A stretch of DNA of 8,815 nt from NCBI GenBank assembly GCA_027451455.1, contig DAIDJI010000184.1, positions 1 to 8,815 of the forward strand, in the 5' to 3' direction. This stretch comes from Planctomycetales bacterium. Its GTDB lineage: Bacteria; Planctomycetota; Planctomycetia; Isosphaerales; Isosphaeraceae. Numbering within the stretch: position 1 is the stretch's first letter; each line of letters begins with the position of its first letter. Of the stretch, positions 5,562-8,815 are shown one piece after another. The translations under genes were made by a program, and so were the position numbers. A model generated the notes under the pieces. The model was not told where the DNA came from, did not search any database, and saw nothing but the letters and a program-made list of their open reading frames with translations.

Positions 5562-6905
5562 ATGAGCGATCCGACGGGGTGGCGCCCGTCCGTGCCGCCG
5601 ATCGATGATCCCGGCGCGCGGGCCAACGCCCATTCCGCCCGGGGCGCCCGACTCGCCGGCGAGGGGCGGTTCCGCGAGGCCGTCCACGAATTCCGGGCGG
5701 CGTTGGCGCTCGTGCCGGGTAACCCGATCGCGCTCAACAATCTCGCCATGACCCTGGGCCGCGCCGGAGCTCTCGAAAGCGATCGCTCCCAGCTCTCCGC
5801 GGCGGTCGACTTCCTGAGAGAGGCCATCCAGATCCAGCCCAGCGCCGTCGGACTCTACCAGAACCTGGCCGCCGTTCTGGCCCTCGCCGATCGGCCCGTG
5901 GAAGCCCTCGCTGCGCTGGAGGAAGCCGTCCGACTGGAACCGAGCAACGCGCGGACCCTCGGCCTCCGAAGCCTCGCCCGGTTGACGCTCGGTGACTACG
6001 ATCGGGGATGGGATCACTTCGACCCCGTCCTCGGCAACCCGGCCGCCCGCGCTCGTGAGATCCCGGGCGTTCCCAGGTGGCGCGGTGAGACGATGCCAGG
6101 CGCCCTACTCATCAACGGCCAGGAGGAAGGGCAGGGGGACTGCATCCAGGGGATTCGGTTCGCCGCCGAGGCCAGACGTCGTCTCGGGGCGGTCGTTGCA
6201 CTGGTCCCGCCGTCGCTGGCCCGGTTGGTGGCACGCGCCCCCGGTCTCGACCGTGTCGAGACCGACCGCGGACGCCTTCCGGCCGTTGCGGCCCAGGTCG
6301 TGCCCATGGACCTGGCCGCGGTCTTCCAGCCAAAACGCGAAACGATCGCCGGCGCCGCGTATCTGACCGCCGATCCTGCCGCGGTCGACCGGTGGCGGCC
6401 GATCGTCGGGGCCGTCCCGGGACTCAGGGTCGGGATCGCCTGGCAGGGGAATCCCGCCTTCCATCTCGACACCTGCCGATCGTTTCGCCTGGCCGAGATG
6501 GGTCCGCTGGCCCGAGTCGATGGCGTCTCGCTGATCTCGCTCCAGAAGGGGCCTGCCGTTGCCCAGCGAACCTCGGCCGGCTTCCCAACAACCGATCTCG
6601 GCCCCTCGTACGACGCGGGCGACTGGCTCGAAACCGCCGCGGTTGTCCACCTGCTCGACCTCGTGATCACCTCCGACAGCGCCCTCGCGCACCTCGCCGG
6701 TGCCCTCGGTACGCCCGTCTGGGTGGCCCTGGCTCGTCCAGCCGATTGGCGCTGGTTGGTCGACGGCGACGATAGCCCCTGGTACCGAAGCATGCGCCTC
6801 TTCCGCCAGAAGACGCCCGGCGAGTGGGGCCCGGTCTTCCAGCAGATCGCCGAGGCCCTGGCAGGGATGGAGGCCAGATCAAGGGGGAGAGAACATATTC
6901 GATAG
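5562..6905 (+). CDS. TPR protein with C-terminal glycosyltransferase-9-like domain
   Basis: This 447-residue protein joins an N-terminal TPR region to a glycosyltransferase domain. Residues 25-155 hold about three to four TPR-like helix pairs, for example ARLAGEGRFREAVHEFRAAL, NLAMTLGRAGAL, then NLAAVLALADRPVEALAALE and ARLTLGDYDRGW. The second repeat seems to carry a short insertion. Residues 180-435 resemble GT9/heptosyltransferase-like folds: LLINGQEEGQGDCIQGIRFA (183-202), VGIAWQGNPAF (290-300), LISLQKG (324-330), DLVITSDSALAHLAGALGTP (366-385), and DWRWL...SPWYRSMRLFRQ (395-416), all familiar from TPR-GT9 fusions. The donor sugar and acceptor are unknown. There is no signal peptide, so it should act in the cytoplasm, perhaps on a glycan or a protein held by the TPR part. 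The ATG at 5562 follows GGGAG (5548-5552) at nine bases. It diverges from the methyltransferase and precedes the YfhO-like gene. Confidence 0.85.
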   Translation: MSDPTGWRPSVPPIDDPGARANAHSARGARLAGEGRFREAVHEFRAALALVPGNPIALNNLAMTLGRAGALESDRSQLSAAVDFLREAIQIQPSAVGLYQNLAAVLALADRPVEALAALEEAVRLEPSNARTLGLRSLARLTLGDYDRGWDHFDPVLGNPAARAREIPGVPRWRGETMPGALLINGQEEGQGDCIQGIRFAAEARRRLGAVVALVPPSLARLVARAPGLDRVETDRGRLPAVAAQVVPMDLAAVFQPKRETIAGAAYLTADPAAVDRWRPIVGAVPGLRVGIAWQGNPAFHLDTCRSFRLAEMGPLARVDGVSLISLQKGPAVAQRTSAGFPTTDLGPSYDAGDWLETAAVVHLLDLVITSDSALAHLAGALGTPVWVALARPADWRWLVDGDDSPWYRSMRLFRQKTPGEWGPVFQQIAEALAGMEARSRGREHIR

Positions 6906-6924
6906 TCTGATTTTGACCGTGTGT

Positions 6925-6954
6925 TTGATAGGTCTCTTCTGGAATTTGGATTAT
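6925..6954 (+). promoter_or_regulatory. Candidate promoter in an AT-rich spacer
   Basis: TTGATA (6925-6930, five of six matches to TTGACA) and GATTAT (6949-6954, four of six to TATAAT) are separated by 18 bases, about 70 bases upstream of the YfhO-like gene. A second -10-like TATTAT begins at 6956. The spacer is 28% G+C over 6911-7000 (25 of 90 bases, counted by hand) in an otherwise GC-rich window. It also holds small dyads: TTATC-A-GATAA (6958-6968), TCAG/CTGA (6961-6973) and AAAAT/ATTTT (6980-6995). These could be regulator sites. No terminator follows the TPR-GT9 gene, so read-through is also possible. Confidence 0.4.
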
Positions 6955-7022
6955 GTATTATCAGATAACCTGAAATATTAAAATTCATTGATTTTTAGTT
7001 GAGGGTGGCGGAGATTCTGCCG

Positions 7023-8815
7023 ATGTGGAGTGGATCAATCGGGCGATGGCGGTTGAGGGCCGTTGACCCGGCGGGTATGGCCGCGATGGTCGGGCTGGTA
7101 CTGGTGATCGTCGCCTGCCACGGGGAGATCCTGTTCAACGGGATGCAGTACGCCTTTCGCGACTCTGCCCATTTCTATTATCCGCTTCACTGGCGAGTGC
7201 AGCAGGAGTGGTCGGCCGGCCGGCTCCCGCTCTGGGAGCCGGCTTCCAGTGGCGGGGCACCGATTCTTGGGAGCCCGATGGCGGCCGTGCTTTATCCGGG
7301 CAAACTGGTCTTCGCCCTCCTGCCGTATGCCTGGGGCGTTCGAATCTATACCGTCGGCCATGAGTTACTGGCGTTCGGGGGGATGTGGTGGCTGTTACGG
7401 TCTTGGGGAGCCAGCCGGGCCGGTTCGGCGATCGCCGGGCTTTCTTATGCCTTTGGCGGTCCGGTGTTCTCGGATTATTTTAACATCATTTATCTGGTCA
7501 GTGCCTCGTGGATGCCGATCGGTCTGCTGGCGGCCGATCGATGGTTGCGGTTGAGACGCCCGATGGCCCCGATCGGGCTGGCGCTGGTTCTCGCCATGCA
7601 GGTGCTCGGAGGGGATCCCGAGGCGGCCTATCTGACGATGCTCTCGGCCTTTGGATACGCCGCCGGGCTGGCTGGATTTTTCTCGCGGCCTGGTCGGTGG
7701 CTGGCCGGGATCGCGGCGATCGCGATCGCCTGGACCTGGATCGGGCCGGGACTCGCCCGATGGATTCACGGTGGACGGTGGGGGCAGCCCGCGATCGCTT
7801 TGGCGTGGGCGGTCGGGCTCGTCGGGTTATTGATCGCCAGACCCCGAGCCTGGGTGGTGCGAGCGACGGTCGGGCTGGCCGTCGCCGGGGCGCTTGCGAT
7901 CCTGATCTCGGCCGTGCAGGTCCTCCCGGTGGTGGAGAACATCTCCGAGAGCGTTCGCGTGGATGGATCGGGGCCGGACCTCCTCTACGATTCCAGCTTG
8001 CTCCCGTACCGGGCGGCGGAATGCCTCTGGCCGAAGGTCTTCGGGACGTTCACTCGCGGCCATCAATACTGGATGCCGATCCTGCCGCCGATGGGCTCAC
8101 ATCGCCCCTCGCCGTTGACCATCTACTTCGGAGCATCAGCGATGCTCCTGGCCCTGGGCGCCTCGGGGTGCCGGGGCGGGCCGCCCTGGCGAGGCTGGAT
8201 GACGGTCCTCTGGTTTTTCGGGATCTGGGCGGCCCTCGGGCGCTTCGCCGGCCCTTCGAGCTGGACCGAGGAACTGACCGTCACCTCCGGTGACGATAGC
8301 TTTTACGGACTTCTCACCACGTTCCTGCCGGGACTTCGACTCTTCCGGTTCCCCTTCAAGCTCCTGATTGTCGCCTCCATCGGCGCCTCGGCGCTGGCCG
8401 GGCTGGGCTGGGATCGGCTCGGATCGGGCGAGGGCCGACGCCGGACGCTCGGGATAGGGATCGTCCTGCTCGTCGCGACACTCGCCCTGCTGGCGACGGC
8501 CGCGACAACCCGGAACCCAATCGCCGCCGCGATCGCCGCGCGCGATCCCGGCTCGGCCATCTTCGGCCCGATCGACGCCAGGGGCGCCGCCTCCGCGATT
8601 GTCGCGGCTCTCGCCCACGGCGCGATCGCGATGGCGTCCGCGCTCGCTCTCTTCGCCTGGCGGGCGCGGCGACCCGGATCATCGGCGCCGGGCGTGGTCG
8701 CCGTGCTCGTCCTGGCGCTCGACCTCGCGGTGGCCCAGGCCCCGCTCGTCGTCGCCATCCCGCAGGCCGATTTCGAACGGAAATCAGAGGTGGCTCGAGC
8801 GATTCACGACGAGGA
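7023..8815 (+). CDS. YfhO-like polytopic membrane protein (GT-C type), 3' end outside window
   Basis: The frame runs from the ATG at 7023 to the right edge with no stop, giving 597 complete codons and two extra bases. Residues 20-38 form the first membrane segment. Then come RDSAHFYYPLHWRVQQ (46-61) with Asp47, and GRLPLWEPASSGGAPILGSP (66-85), a hallmark of YfhO-like and related GT-C-fold membrane proteins. LSYAFGGPVFSDYFN (140-154) and LGGDPEAAY (195-203) also fit the family. Many further hydrophobic segments follow, and the visible end (IPQADFERKSEVARAI) resembles the point where such proteins turn to an extracytoplasmic C-terminal part, so perhaps 150-300 residues are missing. In Gram-positives YfhO takes part in lipoteichoic acid glycosylation; here a sugar or lipid-linked substrate is only inferred. 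GGAG (7010-7013) lies nine bases before the ATG; Met19 or Met22 are alternative starts. Six of the window's seven GCGATCGC octamers are in this gene. Confidence 0.85.
   Translation, partial: MWSGSIGRWRLRAVDPAGMAAMVGLVLVIVACHGEILFNGMQYAFRDSAHFYYPLHWRVQQEWSAGRLPLWEPASSGGAPILGSPMAAVLYPGKLVFALLPYAWGVRIYTVGHELLAFGGMWWLLRSWGASRAGSAIAGLSYAFGGPVFSDYFNIIYLVSASWMPIGLLAADRWLRLRRPMAPIGLALVLAMQVLGGDPEAAYLTMLSAFGYAAGLAGFFSRPGRWLAGIAAIAIAWTWIGPGLARWIHGGRWGQPAIALAWAVGLVGLLIARPRAWVVRATVGLAVAGALAILISAVQVLPVVENISESVRVDGSGPDLLYDSSLLPYRAAECLWPKVFGTFTRGHQYWMPILPPMGSHRPSPLTIYFGASAMLLALGASGCRGGPPWRGWMTVLWFFGIWAALGRFAGPSSWTEELTVTSGDDSFYGLLTTFLPGLRLFRFPFKLLIVASIGASALAGLGWDRLGSGEGRRRTLGIGIVLLVATLALLATAATTRNPIAAAIAARDPGSAIFGPIDARGAASAIVAALAHGAIAMASALALFAWRARRPGSSAPGVVAVLVLALDLAVAQAPLVVAIPQADFERKSEVARAIHDE

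Noticed and set aside
5108..5827. Minus-strand open frame spanning the divergent spacer and the start of the TPR gene
   Set aside because: It overlaps the 5' ends of two well-supported genes in the wrong frame or strand, lacks a ribosome binding site and resembles no family I know. The spacer part is kept only as a low-interest query.
6700..6981. Plus-strand frame with a hydrophobic tail in the AT-rich spacer, like a small membrane protein
   Set aside because: The tail is out of frame with the TPR-GT9 gene, most of the frame is a shadow of it, and T-rich DNA encodes hydrophobic residues by default.
7508..8293. Plus-strand open frame (261 codons) inside the YfhO-like gene
   Set aside because: The frame starting at 7023 covers it entirely, stays open to the edge and carries clear membrane-protein motifs; this one is Arg/Gly-rich and featureless.
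1..8815. CRISPR array, tRNA, rRNA, insertion sequence or prophage
   Set aside because: I saw no regularly spaced repeats, no cloverleaf with a TTCRANY-like T arm, no transposase or integrase motif and no terminal inverted repeats with target duplication.

Overview
This 8.8 kb window comes from a high-GC bacterium (roughly two-thirds G+C by eye). The gene types fit a planctomycete, probably of the Isosphaeraceae type: a lipoprotein with a Cys-rich metal-binding tail, a YhaM-like HD exonuclease, a TPR/glycosyltransferase-9 fusion and a YfhO-like membrane protein. The unusual abundance of CGATCG fits too. The taxon is an inference; there is no rRNA or marker gene to settle it.

Layout. Positions 1-489 hold no gene I can defend. 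On the minus strand, a YhaM-family 3'-5' exoribonuclease (1249-2298) lies upstream of a small lipoprotein with a C-terminal YHS/TRASH-like metal-binding domain (569-1129). A hairpin separates the two genes, and two hairpins sit at and just past the lipoprotein stop codon. Across a 231-base divergent spacer, a PYROXD2/CrtI-like FAD oxidoreductase (2530-4146, plus) faces away from yhaM and converges on a class I SAM methyltransferase with an N-terminal zinc-ribbon-like module (4267-5160, minus). After a 401-base divergent spacer, a TPR protein with a GT9-like domain (5562-6905, plus) is followed by a strikingly AT-rich spacer (28% G+C over 6911-7000). The last gene is the 5' part of a large YfhO-like polytopic membrane protein (7023 onward, plus), which runs off the right edge.

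How the genes may work together. The methyltransferase, TPR-GT9 protein and YfhO-like GT-C protein are all of kinds found in surface-glycan or glycolipid assembly, so the right half may be a small glycan-modification neighbourhood. This is inference from family membership and adjacency. The left half looks like ordinary housekeeping: RNA turnover, an envelope metal-binding lipoprotein and a redox enzyme, with no obvious pathway link.

I found no CRISPR array, transposase, integrase, tRNA, rRNA or phage gene, and no clear new multi-gene system. The most notable non-genic signals are the excess of CGATCG and of the cyanobacterial-HIP1-like octamer GCGATCGC, the AT-rich spacer with several small dyads, and a perfect 16-base dyad in the yhaM/oxidoreductase divergent spacer.
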